Shown: positions 47,385 to 58,555, numbered from the stretch's first letter. The stretch is 64,000 nucleotides of DNA from Klebsiella variicola (GCF_000828055.2 NZ_CP010523.2:3596001-3660000), one strand, 5' to 3'. Notes: generated by a model from the letters alone, not told the origin. A program made the numbers and translations.

Positions 47385-47563
47385 GAGTGACTCTCTTCAA
47401 CCGTCAGCGCTCGGGCCTCTGTCTCCAGCAGCACAGGAATACCATCGCGCAGCGGAAACGCCAGACTATCAAGTTTGCAAATAAGTTCTTGCTTATCCTG
47501 ACTGTAATACAGCTTACCGTTACAGACCGGGCAGGCGATGATTTCAAGTAAACGGTGATCCAT
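47381..47563 (-). CDS. ycaR: YcaR, UPF0434 small zinc-ribbon-like protein
   Basis: A 60-residue Trm112-like protein ([21 protein letters not shown]) with one clear CPVC pair near residue 12. The second metal-binding pair of this fold is replaced by [20 protein letters not shown]. The function is unknown. It overlaps kdsB by four bases and lies downstream of ycaQ and lpxK on the same strand. Confidence 0.93.
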   Translation of the reverse strand: MDHRLLEIIACPVCNGKLYYSQDKQELICKLDSLAFPLRDGIPVLLETEARALTVEESHS

Positions 47564-47626
47564 GTTTCCTCCTGATGGACCGGATAGATTTCACAGCAGC
47601 ATATCACAGGAAGGTCGGCGCCGGGA

Positions 47627-48856
47627 TCAATCGGCGTTGATTTCCCACCCCTGCTCCTGGCCGACAAACAGCCCTTCCGGCAAGCGTCGGCACAGGATCC
47701 GCTCCGCCGATTGCCAGCGCGCGAAGTCGTTAATCGCCCGGCGCAGCCCCTGCTCAAGGCCTCGGGTGATCTTCACACCCTCCTCCAGCCACAGGGAGAA
47801 GATCTCCAGCTCCTGGCTTTTGCGATGTATTTTACTGTCCATCCGCCCAACCAGTTTTCCCTGGTGCAGCAGGGGCAGTACGAAGTAGCCATACTGCCGC
47901 TTCGGCGCTGGGGTATAGCACTCCAGGCGATAGCTGAAGTTGAAGAGTTGCTCCGCGCGTTTCCGATCCCAGACCACCGGGTCAAAAGGAGAGAGCACGG
48001 CGCTATGGCTGGCGATCAGCTTACCACCAGGCGCTGACTCAAGCTGCGCCAGCGCGTCGCGATGCAACCACATCTCGCCGAGTGCTTCCACGTTAACCGG
48101 CACCACCAGGCCCTCTTCCTGCCAGGCAGCCAGCAGACCCGGTAGCGACGGCTGGCGCAAGCGATAGTAATCGGCCAGCCACTGGGGACGAAAGATACCG
48201 AGGCTGCGGGCGCTGTTGCGCAGCATGATGGCCTCTGCGTCTTCGCGGGACAGCGCGTCGCGTTCGTCATCCCAGTCCGGCATCACCCGCTGGGTTAAAT
48301 CATACACGCGGTGAAAATTGCGTCGTTCCACCACCATCACTTCGCCGGCGGTAAACAGCCCTTCCAGATGGCGCTTATGCGGTTTCCACTCCCACCAGCC
48401 GCTGGCGCCTTTGCGCGGGTGGATAAAATCCGCCGAGCGAACCGGGCCGTTTTGCCCGATATGCGCCAGCAGCTCTGCAATACTCCCGGCATGCTCCTCC
48501 ATCCACGCGCGATGGTATTTCCAGCCCATATTGTCGGGATTCAACATGCGATAGCGCACCAGGGCGAAATCGCTGCGCGGTAGAAAGCAGGCTTCATGCG
48601 CCCAGTATTCCATTAGCTCGCCGCTGCGCAACGACTCATCCAGCCAGTGCTGCGGATAGCTGCCGAGGCGGCTGAACAGCACCAGATAGGGGCTGCGGGC
48701 CACCACGTTGATGGTATCGATTTGCAGCAGCGACATCTGCTGGATGGTGGAAAGAATGTCTTTCGGGCGAGCGCGACGTCGGGGCTTCTTTAACAACCCC
48801 TGCGCCGCGAGATGGAGGTGGCGCGCCTCATTAAGCGATAATTGCAATACCGACAT
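47627..48856 (-). CDS. ycaQ: DNA interstrand-crosslink glycosylase YcaQ
   Basis: HTH_42-family DNA glycosylase of 409 residues that unhooks interstrand cross-links from nitrogen mustards and other bulky alkylated bases. The conserved N-terminal block LLQIDTINVVARSPYLVLFSRLG contains the catalytic-type QxD motif (QID, near residue 45). Later blocks include YWAHEACFLPRSDF and the C-terminal VDSKIHRK-like region. It lies 54 bases downstream of lpxK on the same strand. Confidence 0.95.
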   Translation of the reverse strand: MSVLQLSLNEARHLHLAAQGLLKKPRRRARPKDILSTIQQMSLLQIDTINVVARSPYLVLFSRLGSYPQHWLDESLRSGELMEYWAHEACFLPRSDFALVRYRMLNPDNMGWKYHRAWMEEHAGSIAELLAHIGQNGPVRSADFIHPRKGASGWWEWKPHKRHLEGLFTAGEVMVVERRNFHRVYDLTQRVMPDWDDERDALSREDAEAIMLRNSARSLGIFRPQWLADYYRLRQPSLPGLLAAWQEEGLVVPVNVEALGEMWLHRDALAQLESAPGGKLIASHSAVLSPFDPVVWDRKRAEQLFNFSYRLECYTPAPKRQYGYFVLPLLHQGKLVGRMDSKIHRKSQELEIFSLWLEEGVKITRGLEQGLRRAINDFARWQSAERILCRRLPEGLFVGQEQGWEINAD

Positions 48857-48910
48857 GCAGGTTCTCCGTCAGGAATTCCAGCACAGCGGCGAGCAAAGCC
48901 GGCGCGTCAG

Positions 48911-49891
48911 TTAACGTTGCGCCAACGTCGCTAAGTCCGCAAGCAACCGCTGTGCGCGTTCATCGGCCATTATGGCGTCGACCGGTAAATACCACCAGTT
49001 TGCGGCGGCGAAATCGCGACATTTCACCGCGTCTTTCTCGGTCATCAGCAGCGTCTGCCCGGTGGTTACCAGGGCGGCGACATCGGCCTGGCTCAGCGCC
49101 TGATGGTCTGCCAGCGCCACGGTTTTGACCGGCTGGACGCCACAGCTTTCAAGGGTGGCGAAAAAGCGCGGCGGATGGCCGATGCCGGCCATCGCCACTA
49201 CGTTCGTGAAAGTCGAGACATCGCGACGTTCGCCGGTAAGCAGGTTAACCGCCATCCCGGGACGCAGTTGCATCGGGATCTCCCCCGGACGCGCCACGCC
49301 ACCGTTAACGATAACCGCATCAACGCTTTGCAAGCGCGACGCCCGCTCGCGCATCGGCCCGGCAGGCAGCCACCAACCGTTGCCAAAGCGGCGTACGCCG
49401 TCGATAACGACAATTTCTCTGTCCCGCGCCAGCTTATAGTGCTGCAACCCGTCGTCGGTCACGATAATCTGCAGATCGTGCGCGCTGAGCAGCGCTTTCA
49501 CCGCGTCGCTGCGCAGCGGAGAAACCGCCACCGGCGCGCCGGTACGCTGATGAATTAACACCGGCTCATCACCCGCCTGCGCCGTACTGGTCCGGTCAGT
49601 TAATACCAGTGGGTAGCGGTCGGCTTTACCGCCGTAGCCGCGAGAGACCACCCCCACGCGAATACCGCGCTGCTGCAACTGCTCCACCAGCCAGATCACC
49701 ACCGGCGTTTTACCATTGCCGCCGGCGGTCAGGTTACCGACCACCACCACCGGCACCGGCGCGCGCCAGGCTTTTTGCCACCCCAGCTGATAGCTGAGGC
49801 GAATCACCGCGCTCACCAGGCCATACAGCCAGGAGAGCGGCAGCAGCAGGCGCCACAGCGGCGATTCCCCGGACCAGATGCGCGCGATCAT
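48911..49891 (-). CDS. lpxK: Tetraacyldisaccharide 4'-kinase LpxK
   Basis: Phosphorylates the lipid A precursor at the 4' position; an essential membrane-associated kinase of 326 residues. The N-terminal membrane-associated helix ([25 protein letters not shown]) is followed by the P-loop TAGGNGKT at residues 55-62. A later block is [11 protein letters not shown]. The start overlaps msbA by four bases, so the two are translated together, linking lipid A synthesis and transport. Confidence 0.97.
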   Translation of the reverse strand: MIARIWSGESPLWRLLLPLSWLYGLVSAVIRLSYQLGWQKAWRAPVPVVVVGNLTAGGNGKTPVVIWLVEQLQQRGIRVGVVSRGYGGKADRYPLVLTDRTSTAQAGDEPVLIHQRTGAPVAVSPLRSDAVKALLSAHDLQIIVTDDGLQHYKLARDREIVVIDGVRRFGNGWWLPAGPMRERASRLQSVDAVIVNGGVARPGEIPMQLRPGMAVNLLTGERRDVSTFTNVVAMAGIGHPPRFFATLESCGVQPVKTVALADHQALSQADVAALVTTGQTLLMTEKDAVKCRDFAAANWWYLPVDAIMADERAQRLLADLATLAQR

Positions 49892-51636
49892 TCGCCGAAT
49901 TGCATCTTATGCAGCTGGGCGTACACGCCCTTATGCTCCAGCAGATCGTGGTGCGTTCCGCGTTCCACGATCCGCCCATCTTCAACCACCACGATTTCAT
50001 CAGCCTGCTCAATGGTCGACAGACGGTGGGCGATAACCAGCGAGGTGCGGTTTTTCTGCAGCTCATCCAGCGCCGCCTGAATGGCTCGCTCGGACTCAGT
50101 ATCCAGCGCCGAGGTGGCTTCATCAAGGATCAGGATCGGGCTGTTACGCAGCAGCGCACGGGCGATAGCAATACGCTGGCGCTGGCCACCGGACAGCATT
50201 ACGCCATTTTCACCAATGATCGTATCCAGACCATTGTCCATCTTGTTGATGAAATCCATGGCGTAGGCCATTCGCGCGGCCTCTTCAATCTGCTCGCGGC
50301 TGTACTCTTCGGTACGGGCATAGGCGATGTTGTTGGCGACAGTATCGTTGAACAGATGCACGTTCTGTGAAACGAGTGCCACCTGGTCGCGCAGCGAGCT
50401 CAGCTTGTACTCGCGCAGGTCGTGACCATCCAGCAGGATCTGGCCGTCGTCAACATCGTAGAAGCGGGTGATCAGGCTGGCAATGGTCGATTTACCCGAC
50501 CCTGAGCGCCCCACCAGCGCGACGGTTTTCCCTTCCGGGATATCGAGATTGATATTGCGCAGCGCGGCCACTTCGCGGCCCGGATAGGTGAACGTGACGT
50601 TCTCAAACTTGAGATTGCCTTTGGCCCGCTCAATGACCCGCGTACCTTCATCTTTTTCCTGCTCGGAATCGAGGATCGCAAACAGCGTCTGGCACGCCGC
50701 CATCCCACGCTGGAACTGGGCATTGACGTTGGTCAGCGACTTCAGCGGGCGCATCAGCGCAATCATTGAGGAGAAGACCACGGTAATGGTCCCGGCGGTC
50801 AGGGTGTCCATTACGCTCGGGAAGCTGGCGGCATACAGGACAAAGGCCAGCGCCAGCGACGCGATAAGCTGAATGATCGGGTCGGAGATAGACGAGGCAG
50901 AAACCATCTTCATCCCCTGCAGACGCATTTTATTGCTGACCTTATCAAAACGTTTGGTTTCCACCTCCTGGCCACCAAACATCAGCACCTCTTTATGCCC
51001 TTTCAGCATCTGCTCAGCGCTGGTGGTGACCTGCCCCATCGTGTTCTGCATATTCTTACTGATATTACGAAAACGCTTGGAGACCACGCGGATTGCTACC
51101 GACACGATCGGCGCCAGTACGATCAGGATCAGCGACAGCTGCCAGCTGTAATAGAACATCATCACGAACAGGCCGATAATCGATGCCCCTTCGCGGACCA
51201 CGGTGATCAGCGCGCTGGAGGAAGATGAGGCGACCTGCTCAGAATCATAGGTAATGCGTGACAGCAGCGTCCCGGTAGACTGCTTGTCAAAGAAGGCCAC
51301 CGGCATGCCCATCATGTGGCCGAACAGGCGACGACGCATGGTCATCACGACTTTGCCGGAAACCCAGGAGATACAATAGCTCGAGATGTAGCTGGTGATC
51401 CCACGCAGCACCATCAGCCCGATAACCACCAGCGGCATCCATAGCAGCACTGAGCGATCCGTTTTACCAAAACCATCATCCAATAACGGTTTAAGAAGCG
51501 ATAACATGAAGGTGTCACTGCCCGCGTTAAGCACTAACGCCACCGCCGCGACGATTAGCCCGGCTTTAAACGGTGCAATAATCGGCCAAAGTCGGCGGAA
51601 GGTCTGCCACGTGGAGAGATCTTTATCGTTCTGCAT
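49888..51636 (-). CDS. msbA: Lipid A flippase MsbA
   Basis: Essential ABC exporter of 582 residues that flips core-lipid A across the inner membrane. The N-terminal half has six transmembrane helices. The C-terminal ATPase domain has Walker [10 protein letters not shown], signature [16 protein letters not shown], Walker [13 protein letters not shown] and the switch His in VIAHRLST. The length equals E. coli MsbA. It overlaps lpxK and lies 36 bases after ycaI, all leftward. Confidence 0.98.
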   Translation of the reverse strand: MQNDKDLSTWQTFRRLWPIIAPFKAGLIVAAVALVLNAGSDTFMLSLLKPLLDDGFGKTDRSVLLWMPLVVIGLMVLRGITSYISSYCISWVSGKVVMTMRRRLFGHMMGMPVAFFDKQSTGTLLSRITYDSEQVASSSSSALITVVREGASIIGLFVMMFYYSWQLSLILIVLAPIVSVAIRVVSKRFRNISKNMQNTMGQVTTSAEQMLKGHKEVLMFGGQEVETKRFDKVSNKMRLQGMKMVSASSISDPIIQLIASLALAFVLYAASFPSVMDTLTAGTITVVFSSMIALMRPLKSLTNVNAQFQRGMAACQTLFAILDSEQEKDEGTRVIERAKGNLKFENVTFTYPGREVAALRNINLDIPEGKTVALVGRSGSGKSTIASLITRFYDVDDGQILLDGHDLREYKLSSLRDQVALVSQNVHLFNDTVANNIAYARTEEYSREQIEEAARMAYAMDFINKMDNGLDTIIGENGVMLSGGQRQRIAIARALLRNSPILILDEATSALDTESERAIQAALDELQKNRTSLVIAHRLSTIEQADEIVVVEDGRIVERGTHHDLLEHKGVYAQLHKMQFGE

Positions 51637-51672
51637 TCAATAAACCAGCTTGTGTTGAAATAGCCGCATATT

Positions 51673-53937
51673 CTACCCGTTATCGGCGGGCGCGCCAAAC
51701 CACTGATGATACCAACGTGGTAAAAGTTGATCCCGTAAGCTATGGATTTGCCACCCTTCTGCGGAAAAAACCACCGTTATCTGTCCCTGCTGCGGCGTGG
51801 CGAACCAGCGATACCCCCGCTGGCGATAGCGCTGAACCACCTTGTACGAGGGCATCCGCCACGCATTGTAGCGCGAAGCGGATGCCAGCGCGGCCTCACC
51901 CTCTACCCGGTGGACCAGCAATTCGCTGGAGGAGGTGTTGCTACCGTGGTGGGGAACCTGGATAAGTGTAGACGTCAGATGCTGCCAGTAACGGCTGATC
52001 ATCGCCTGCTCCGCCTGACGTTCTATATCGCCGGTGAGCAGGATGCTGGAGCGACCATCATCGATGCGCACCACGCAGGAGTGATTATTACCCTTTGCCG
52101 TGCTGCCCGGCAGCGGCCACAGGGCCTGGAAGTTGAGTCCCTGCCATTGCCAGCGCTCGCCGCGATGACACGGCAGATGACGCGCCCAGCCTAAAGGGCT
52201 GCGCACCCACGCCTGCGGCCATGCCTGTAGCACTGAATTAAGGCCGCCGCGATGATCCAGATGCTCGTGGCTTAGCACAATGCCCTGCAGCTGCAGATGA
52301 TGCCAGCGCAGCCACGGGATAATCACCTGCTGACCGCTGTCGCCCTGCGGCCATGCTGGCCCGGTATCATAGAGGAGCGCCTTGCCGTGACGTTCGATAA
52401 CCATCGCCAGCCCCTGCCCGACATCCAGCATCGTCACCCGCCATTCGTCCGCGGGAAACGGCCTCCAGAAGGGCCGCATCAGCAGGAACAGCACGCTCAG
52501 ACACAGGGCCGGGAAATGCCGCCAGCTCTGAAAACGCCAGCCCATCACCAGCAGCCACGGCAGGCTACTGATCCAGAGCCAGCGGGCGTCCAGCGGCAGC
52601 CAGCCGTCCGGTAAACGTCGTAATCCCCAAAACAGCAGCGCCAGCACGCGATCGGCCGCCAGCAAGAGCAACGACTCCACCATCCCCGGTCCCGTGAGAT
52701 GCAGCAGCATCGCGCCGAGAATAAGCGGCACCGCCAGCAGGGTCACTAAGGGTACCGCCAGCAAATTGGCGGCCATGGACGTCAGGCTGACGCCATGGAA
52801 GAGCAGGAGCTGGAGCGGCATCAGCAACAGCGTCACGCCAGCCTGCAAATGAACGAGGGCGAACAGTGTCTTCCATGGCCAGCGCCAGCGGCCGGCAGGC
52901 AGCGGTACCCACTGAAACCAGAAGATCAACCCCGCCACGGCGAAAGCGGATAGCCACAGGCTTTGCGACAGCACCGCCAGCGGGTCGGTAACGAGTATCG
53001 CCCCCAGACAGCAGAGCCACACCTGCCACGCCGTCCAGCGTTGGCCCGACAAGCGTAAGGCGCAGCATACGCCCAACCCTACGCAGGTGCGCAGCGCCGG
53101 CGGCTGCATGCCGGTCAGCCAGGTATAGCCGACGGCGCCGGCCAGCCCGGCCAGCAGCGGCAACCGCCAGCCGATCCAGCGGCCCGGGAGAATATACTGC
53201 ACGCCGCGCAGCAGGAGCACGATAAGGGAAGCCGCGAGGGCGATATGGAGACCAGAGATGGCCATCAGATGGGAGGTGCCCGTGTTCTGCATCAGGACCT
53301 TAATCGCCGTCGGCAGGGTCAGTCGCTCCCCCATCCCTAATCCCAGCATCACCGCACGCCAGGGATAAGGCTCCAGACGCCGGGTCAACGACGCCAGGTA
53401 GCGGGCGCGCAGGCTGCAGCGGGGATCCAGCGCGGAAGCTGCAACAATCCCCCCGCTCAGCGGCCGGTGCTGCGCCAGCGCATAACGCTGGCTGTCGAAG
53501 CCCCCGTCGTTGAGCTGCCCGTGCACCGGGCGCAGGCGCAGCGTCATCAACCAGTGCTGACCCGCACAGGCGGGCGCAGGTGTAAGTTCCCCGTACAGCG
53601 TCACGCCCACCGGGGGAAACAGGTAGCGGCCCGCCAGGCGCACAATCTGACCACGGTGCAGGGCCTGGCCATCCGTCTCGCTGAGGATCACTTCCGCCTG
53701 CCGGATGGCGCCGGTAAGGTGCCGGGTCGGCCACAGCGCCTGATGCGCGCTCAATACTCCCCAGATCATCAGCAGAAGCGTCATCGCCACACAAGCCATG
53801 GCCGTTCCGCGCAGGCGGGTCAGCAACAGCGCCGCAAGGCACGCGCTCGCCAGAACGTGCGGGCCCGGCAAGACGGGTAGCCAGAGTAGCGGCAGCATCG
53901 CGATGCTGGCGCATCCGGCAAGCCATGGTAGACGCAT
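51673..53937 (-). CDS. ycaI: ComEC/Rec2-family DNA-uptake channel protein YcaI
   Basis: A 754-residue polytopic membrane protein. An OB-like periplasmic segment follows the first helices, then the ComEC membrane domain (HLMAISGLHIALAASL, the family signature, about residues 225-240). A C-terminal metallo-beta-lactamase-like domain has LSHEHLDHRGG, CVVRIDDGRSSILLTGDIE and PHHGSNTSSS. ComEC carries single DNA strands across the inner membrane in transformable species; sxy in the same window is the matching regulator. I chose the ATG at 53935-53937, preceded by GGGAGGTG; a longer frame adds 53 unrelated residues. Confidence 0.94.
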   Translation of the reverse strand: MRLPWLAGCASIAMLPLLWLPVLPGPHVLASACLAALLLTRLRGTAMACVAMTLLLMIWGVLSAHQALWPTRHLTGAIRQAEVILSETDGQALHRGQIVRLAGRYLFPPVGVTLYGELTPAPACAGQHWLMTLRLRPVHGQLNDGGFDSQRYALAQHRPLSGGIVAASALDPRCSLRARYLASLTRRLEPYPWRAVMLGLGMGERLTLPTAIKVLMQNTGTSHLMAISGLHIALAASLIVLLLRGVQYILPGRWIGWRLPLLAGLAGAVGYTWLTGMQPPALRTCVGLGVCCALRLSGQRWTAWQVWLCCLGAILVTDPLAVLSQSLWLSAFAVAGLIFWFQWVPLPAGRWRWPWKTLFALVHLQAGVTLLLMPLQLLLFHGVSLTSMAANLLAVPLVTLLAVPLILGAMLLHLTGPGMVESLLLLAADRVLALLFWGLRRLPDGWLPLDARWLWISSLPWLLVMGWRFQSWRHFPALCLSVLFLLMRPFWRPFPADEWRVTMLDVGQGLAMVIERHGKALLYDTGPAWPQGDSGQQVIIPWLRWHHLQLQGIVLSHEHLDHRGGLNSVLQAWPQAWVRSPLGWARHLPCHRGERWQWQGLNFQALWPLPGSTAKGNNHSCVVRIDDGRSSILLTGDIERQAEQAMISRYWQHLTSTLIQVPHHGSNTSSSELLVHRVEGEAALASASRYNAWRMPSYKVVQRYRQRGYRWFATPQQGQITVVFSAEGWQIHSLRDQLLPRWYHQWFGAPADNG

Positions 53938-54085
53938 AAACACCTCCCTGTGAGCAGGCAGTGTTACGCAAAGCGACGGTGGCGTCCCGCCGCCGAATTC
54001 AGGCGTGCGTAGCGCCTTCCAGACAATCGTATCTGTTGCAGTCAGGCACGGTTTTTTTGCGAAGCTGGAGGTAAATCGCGGACAC

Positions 54086-54113
54086 AAAAAAAGCACCCGC
54101 AGGTGCTTTTTTT
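54086..54113 (-). terminator. ihfB terminator (bidirectional type)
   Basis: A 12-base perfect stem (A7GCACC / GGTGCT7) with a CGCA loop lies 29 bases past the ihfB stop, before ycaI. It has T-runs in both directions. Confidence 0.93.
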
Positions 54114-54142
54114 ATCATCAGGCAGGTTGCACGTCGTGCAAC

Positions 54143-54430
54143 TTACTCTTCATAAATATTGGCGCGGTCACGTAATTCTTTCCCGGGCTTAAAGTGCGGA
54201 ACGTACTTACCTTCCAGTTCGACTTTATCACCAGTTTTCGGGTTACGTCCGGTGCGAGGTGCTCGATAGTGCAGAGAGAAGCTGCCGAAACCGCGGATTT
54301 CAATGCGCTCACCTTGAGCAAGCGTTGAGGCCATATGTTCCAGCATTTCTTTAACAGCATCTTCCACCGCTTTCGCCGGAATGTGAGATTGCTGGCTGGC
54401 AAGTCTTTCAATCAATTCTGACTTGGTCAT
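54143..54430 (-). CDS. ihfB: Integration host factor beta subunit
   Basis: DNA-bending protein of 95 residues that pairs with IhfA. The sequence [34 protein letters not shown] and the DNA-intercalating arm [14 protein letters not shown] are nearly identical to E. coli IhfB. The C-terminus ends NIYEE where I recall a shorter end in E. coli. The ATG at 54428-54430 follows CGGAGG; an upstream in-frame start seven residues earlier is rejected. It is downstream of rpsA and separated from it by a hairpin. Confidence 0.97.
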   Translation of the reverse strand: MTKSELIERLASQQSHIPAKAVEDAVKEMLEHMASTLAQGERIEIRGFGSFSLHYRAPRTGRNPKTGDKVELEGKYVPHFKPGKELRDRANIYEE

Positions 54431-54477
54431 TATTCCTCCGGTTTCCTTCAAGGCAAAAATTAGCTAACAGCTTAAAC

Positions 54478-54499
54478 AAGGGCGGCCGTAGCCGCCCTT
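54478..54499 (-). terminator. Hairpin between rpsA and ihfB
   Basis: Nine-base perfect stem AAGGGCGGC / GCCGCCCTT with CGTA loop. The minus-strand tail (GTTTAAGC) is poor in T, so it may only attenuate read-through from rpsA or stabilise its 3' end. Confidence 0.65.
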
Positions 54500-54581
54500 T
54501 GTGCTTGATTACAGGACGAATCCTGCAATCTGTCAAGTAAACTCGTCACTATTCAGGTTGTTATTGCCTGAATGACAAAGA

Positions 54582-56255
54582 TTACTCGCCTTTCGCTGCT
54601 TTGAACGCTTCAGCCATAGCGTTGTTGGAGAAGTTCGCGTCTTCCTGCTTGTTCACGGTAGCGATAGCGTCTTTTTCTTCCGCTTCGTCTTTCGCACGTA
54701 CAGACAGGCTCACTACGCGGTTCTTACGATCCACGCCGGTGAATTTCGCTTCAACTTCGTCGCCAACGCTCAGAACCAGAGTTGCGTCTTCAACGCGGTC
54801 ACGGGATGCTTCAGAAGCACGCAGGTAACCTTCTACGCCGTCAGCCAGTTCTACGGTTGCGCCTTTAGCGTCAACTGCAGTGACTTTACCAACAACGATA
54901 GCGCCTTTCTTGTTCAGAGCAACGTAGTTGTTGAACGGATCTTCCGCGAGCTGTTTAACGCCCAGGGAGATACGCTCACGCTCTGCGTCAACCTGCAGAA
55001 CAACTGCTGCGATTTCGTCGCCTTTTTTGTATTCACGAACTGCTTCTTCGCCTGCAACGTTCCAGGAGATGTCAGACAGGTGAACCAGGCCGTCGATGCC
55101 GCCGTCCAGGCCGATGAAGATACCGAAGTCAGTGATAGACTTGATTTTACCTTCAACACGGTCGCCCTTGTTGTGGGTTTCCGCGAACTGCTGCCATGGG
55201 TTAGATTTGCACTGCTTCAGACCCAGGGAGATACGACGACGCTCTTCGTCGATATCCAGAACCATCACTTCCACAACGTCGCCAACGTTAACAACTTTGG
55301 ACGGGTGGATGTTTTTGTTGGTCCAATCCATTTCGGAAACGTGAACCAGGCCTTCGACGCCTTCTTCGATTTCAACGAAGCAGCCGTAGTCGGTCAGGTT
55401 GGTCACGCGACCGGTCAGTTTGGTACCTTCCGGATAACGTTTAGCGATAGCTACCCACGGATCTTCGCCCAGCTGTTTCAGGCCCAGGGATACACGGGTA
55501 CGCTCGCGGTCGAACTTCAGCACTTTAACAGTGATTTCGTCGCCAACGTTTACGATTTCGCTCGGATGCTTAACGCGTTTCCAGGCCATATCGGTGATGT
55601 GCAGCAGGCCGTCAACGCCGCCCAGATCAACGAATGCACCGTAGTCAGTGAGGTTCTTAACGATACCTTTGACTTCCATGCCTTCCTGCAGGTTTTCCAG
55701 CAGCTGATCGCGCTCTGCGCTGTTTTCGGATTCGATAACGGCACGACGAGAAACAACAACGTTGTTACGCTTCTGGTCCAGCTTGATGACTTTGAACTCA
55801 AGCTCTTTGCCTTCCAGGTGCAGCGTGTCGCGCACCGGACGAACGTCTACCAGGGAACCCGGCAGGAACGCACGAATACCGTTCAGCTCAACAGTGAAGC
55901 CACCTTTAACTTTGCCGTTGATAACACCGGTAACAGTTTCAGCGTCTTCGTAAGCTTTTTCCAGCGTGATCCAAGCTTCGTGACGTTTAGCTTTCTCACG
56001 GGACAGCAGAGTTTCACCGAAGCCGTCTTCTACTGCATCCAGAGCAACGTCAACTTCGTCACCAACCTGGATTTCCAGCTCGCCCTGGGCGTTTTTGAAC
56101 TGCTCAGCCGGGATGGCGGACTCAGATTTCAGACCGGCGTCAACCAGTACTACGTCTTTGTCGATAGCAACAACAACACCACGAACGATGGAACCCGGGC
56201 GGGTTTCGATTTCTTTTAAGGATTCTTCAAACAGTTGAGCAAAAGATTCAGTCAT
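54582..56255 (-). CDS. rpsA: 30S ribosomal protein S1
   Basis: The largest ribosomal protein, 557 residues, recruits mRNA to the small subunit. Six S1 repeats of about 70 residues are visible from about residue 20 to 520; the most canonical are [59 protein letters not shown] and [30 protein letters not shown]. The first two repeats, which dock on the ribosome, are the more diverged. Codon use is strongly biased to preferred codons. It lies downstream of cmk. Confidence 0.98.
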   Translation of the reverse strand: MTESFAQLFEESLKEIETRPGSIVRGVVVAIDKDVVLVDAGLKSESAIPAEQFKNAQGELEIQVGDEVDVALDAVEDGFGETLLSREKAKRHEAWITLEKAYEDAETVTGVINGKVKGGFTVELNGIRAFLPGSLVDVRPVRDTLHLEGKELEFKVIKLDQKRNNVVVSRRAVIESENSAERDQLLENLQEGMEVKGIVKNLTDYGAFVDLGGVDGLLHITDMAWKRVKHPSEIVNVGDEITVKVLKFDRERTRVSLGLKQLGEDPWVAIAKRYPEGTKLTGRVTNLTDYGCFVEIEEGVEGLVHVSEMDWTNKNIHPSKVVNVGDVVEVMVLDIDEERRRISLGLKQCKSNPWQQFAETHNKGDRVEGKIKSITDFGIFIGLDGGIDGLVHLSDISWNVAGEEAVREYKKGDEIAAVVLQVDAERERISLGVKQLAEDPFNNYVALNKKGAIVVGKVTAVDAKGATVELADGVEGYLRASEASRDRVEDATLVLSVGDEVEAKFTGVDRKNRVVSLSVRAKDEAEEKDAIATVNKQEDANFSNNAMAEAFKAAKGE

Positions 56256-56388
56256 GTTTAATCTTCAGGTTAATATTAACGTCCACCTGGCTCCGTGCCG
56301 GATGGGGTTGTTTCACATACCCGCTGACCATCCATTGCCGCGGGGTACTGCTATAATTCGGAGGCTTCGGCGCGCTACCGGTTAAGGC
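56256..56388 (-). promoter_or_regulatory. rpsA leader and promoter region
   Basis: 133 bases between cmk and rpsA. The sequence just before rpsA (GGAGCCAGGTGGACGTTAAT, then AACCTGAAGATTAAACATG) closely matches the E. coli rpsA leader, which folds into hairpins and lacks a strong ribosome-binding site so that S1 represses its own translation. No strong Shine-Dalgarno sequence is seen here either. The promoter is not resolved. Confidence 0.65.
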
Positions 56389-57072
56389 TCACGCAACGGC
56401 CAATTTTTCGCGCGCATATTGTAGCGCTTTTTCAATCACTTGCTCAATGTTTAGTTCTGTTGAATCGAGAACTAATGCATCGGCAGCCGGGACAAGCGGC
56501 GCCACGGCGCGATTTCGGTCGCGATCGTCACGCTCTTTTATCTCGGACAAAAGACGTTCAAAGTTAACATCAAAGCCCTTTTCCTGCAACTGCCGCATGC
56601 GGCGATGCGCCCGCTCATCGGCCGAGGCATCGAGGAAAATTTTCACCGGCGCGTCCGGGAAAACCACCGTGCCCATATCGCGCCCGTCGGCGATGAGCCC
56701 CGGCAGTTCACGGAAAGCACGCTGGCGGCGCAGCAGCGCTTCGCGAACGCGGGGGAAAGCGGCCACTTTCGAGGCGGCATTGGCGACCTCCTGAGTGCGA
56801 ATTTCGCCGCTGACATCTTCCCCTTCCAGCACCACTTCCAGGGTGCCGTCAGTAGAAATAAAGCGCACGTCAAGATGGGCCGCCAGGGGCACCAGCGCCT
56901 CTTCGGACTCTACGTCAACATGATGATGCAGCGCCGCCAGCGCCAGAACGCGGTAGATCGCGCCTGAATCTAACAGATGCCAGCCCAGCGCTTCCGCCAT
57001 TGCCTTGCACAACGTACCTTTACCCGCACCGCCAGGCCCATCAATGGTGATTACCGGAATATTCGCCGTCAT
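56389..57072 (-). CDS. cmk: Cytidylate kinase
   Basis: Phosphorylates CMP and dCMP, a key step in recycling pyrimidines; 227 residues as in E. coli. The P-loop is GPGGAGKGT near residues 12-20, where E. coli has Ser at the third position. The nucleotide-binding core [14 protein letters not shown], the NMP-binding insert, and [20 protein letters not shown] are present. I chose the ATG at 57070-57072 ([15 protein letters not shown]), preceded by GGAGAAAAAG; a longer frame adds 19 residues in the promoter region. Confidence 0.96.
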   Translation of the reverse strand: MTANIPVITIDGPGGAGKGTLCKAMAEALGWHLLDSGAIYRVLALAALHHHVDVESEEALVPLAAHLDVRFISTDGTLEVVLEGEDVSGEIRTQEVANAASKVAAFPRVREALLRRQRAFRELPGLIADGRDMGTVVFPDAPVKIFLDASADERAHRRMRQLQEKGFDVNFERLLSEIKERDDRDRNRAVAPLVPAADALVLDSTELNIEQVIEKALQYAREKLAVA

Positions 57073-57197
57073 CTTTTTCTCCTTCAGCAAGGCGCATGGA
57101 ATATAAACGCCGCGCATTATACGCATCAATACGCCGGAAAGTGAGCATTGCTTGTAAATTACGGACTACAGGAAATGAAAAGCAGAAGTTTTGCGCA

Positions 57198-57228
57198 ATT
57201 ATAGCGGGCTGACAGGACATCAGCCCGC
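57198..57228 (-). promoter_or_regulatory. aroA 3' hairpin joined to a cmk -10 box
   Basis: On the minus strand the nine-base stem GCGGGCTGA / TCAGCCCGC (57204-57228), 18 bases past the aroA stop, runs directly into TATAAT (57198-57203). The hairpin lacks a T-run, so it is a weak terminator at best, while the TATAAT fits a cmk promoter -10. The -35 box would fall inside the hairpin. Confidence 0.6.
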
Positions 57229-57246
57229 GGGATGACAAAGTTTTAC

Positions 57247-58530
57247 TCAGGCGAGGGTACTGATCCGCGCCAGTTGCTCAAAATAGTCCGGGAACGTTTT
57301 GGCCGTACATTTGGGATCAAGGATGGTCACCGGCGTATCAGACAGCGCCACCAGCGAGAAGCACATCGCCATCCGGTGGTCGTTATAGGTGCCGATTTCA
57401 GCATATTTCAACTTTTCCGGCGGGGTGATGCGAATATAATCTTCACCCTCTTCTACCTCGGCGCCCACTTTACGCAACTCGGTCGCCATGGCGAACAGAC
57501 GGTCCGTCTCTTTGACCCGCCAGTTGTAGATATTGCGCAGCGTAGTGGTCCCTTGCGCGAACAGCGCGGCGGTAGCGATGGTCATCGCCGCGTCCGGGAT
57601 ATGGTTCATATCCATATCGATAGCCTTGAGCTCGCCGCGGGTGCAGGCGATAAAATCGTCGCCCCAGGTCACGGTAGCGCCCATTTTCTCCAGGACGTCG
57701 GCGAAACGGATATCGCCCTGCACACTGCCGCGGCCGATACCGGTGACTTTTACCGTGCCGCCCTTAATGGCGCCAGCGGCGAGGAAATACGAGGCCGAGG
57801 AAGCATCGCCTTCCACCAGGTAATCCCCTGGCGACTGATACTGCTGCTTGCCGCGCACCACAAAACGCTGATAAGACTGATTGTCCACCTCAACGCCGAA
57901 GGTTTTCATCAGGTGCAGCGTAATGTCGATATAGGGTTTCGACACCAGATCGCCCTTAATGGCGATCACGGTATCCTGCGGCGCCAGCGGCGCGGTCATC
58001 AGCAGCGCGGTCAGGAACTGACTGGAGACGCTGCCGTCAACCTCGACGTTCCCGCCCTGAAAACCGCCGCGCAGGCGCAGCGGTGGATAATTTTCCTGCT
58101 CAAGATAGTCGATCTGAGCGCCGCCCTGACGCAGGGCATCCACCAGATGGCCGATCGGGCGCTCTTTCATCCGCGGTTCGCCGGTCAGCACAATATCGTT
58201 GCTGCCAAGGCACAGGGCCGCCGCCAGCGGACGCATCGCGGTTCCGGCGTTGCCGAGGAACAGCTCCAGCGCCGCAGCAGCGCGCAGCGGGCCGCCGTTG
58301 CCGGTCACTTCGCAGCGGGTGCGGTCGGCAGATAGGGTATATTGAACCCCCAGCGCACTCAGGGCATTCAGCATATGGCGCACATCGTCGCTGTCCAGCA
58401 GGTTGGTCAGCACCGTCGTGCCGCGGGCCAGAGCGGCCAGCAGCAGCGCGCGGTTGGAGACGCTTTTCGAACCTGGCAGGTTCACGGTGCCCTCTACGCG
58501 TGCGATGGGTTGTAACGTCAGGGATTCCAT
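57247..58530 (-). CDS. aroA: 3-phosphoshikimate 1-carboxyvinyltransferase (EPSP synthase)
   Basis: Sixth step of the shikimate pathway: joins shikimate-3-phosphate and phosphoenolpyruvate. The protein is 427 residues. Class I signatures are [17 protein letters not shown] at the N-terminus and [13 protein letters not shown] (about residues 93-105), the glyphosate-sensitive form with unchanged Gly-Thr-Pro positions. [10 protein letters not shown] and [18 protein letters not shown] motif ([10 protein letters not shown]) follow. The ATG at 58528-58530 gives [12 protein letters not shown]. It is the second gene of serC-aroA. Confidence 0.98.
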   Translation of the reverse strand: MESLTLQPIARVEGTVNLPGSKSVSNRALLLAALARGTTVLTNLLDSDDVRHMLNALSALGVQYTLSADRTRCEVTGNGGPLRAAAALELFLGNAGTAMRPLAAALCLGSNDIVLTGEPRMKERPIGHLVDALRQGGAQIDYLEQENYPPLRLRGGFQGGNVEVDGSVSSQFLTALLMTAPLAPQDTVIAIKGDLVSKPYIDITLHLMKTFGVEVDNQSYQRFVVRGKQQYQSPGDYLVEGDASSASYFLAAGAIKGGTVKVTGIGRGSVQGDIRFADVLEKMGATVTWGDDFIACTRGELKAIDMDMNHIPDAAMTIATAALFAQGTTTLRNIYNWRVKETDRLFAMATELRKVGAEVEEGEDYIRITPPEKLKYAEIGTYNDHRMAMCFSLVALSDTPVTILDPKCTAKTFPDYFEQLARISTLA

Positions 58531-58555
58531 CAAACTTCACTCTCAAACAAACAGA

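Noticed and set aside
51505..51518. ATGAAGGTGTCAC as a possible matS site inside msbA
   Set aside because: Only 11 of 13 positions match in a 64 kb window, which can occur by chance, and the site lies in coding sequence far from other matches.
55080..56219. 379-residue frame opposite rpsA
   Set aside because: Mirror of the strongly codon-biased S1 gene, with no recognisable motif and no promoter or ribosome-binding site.
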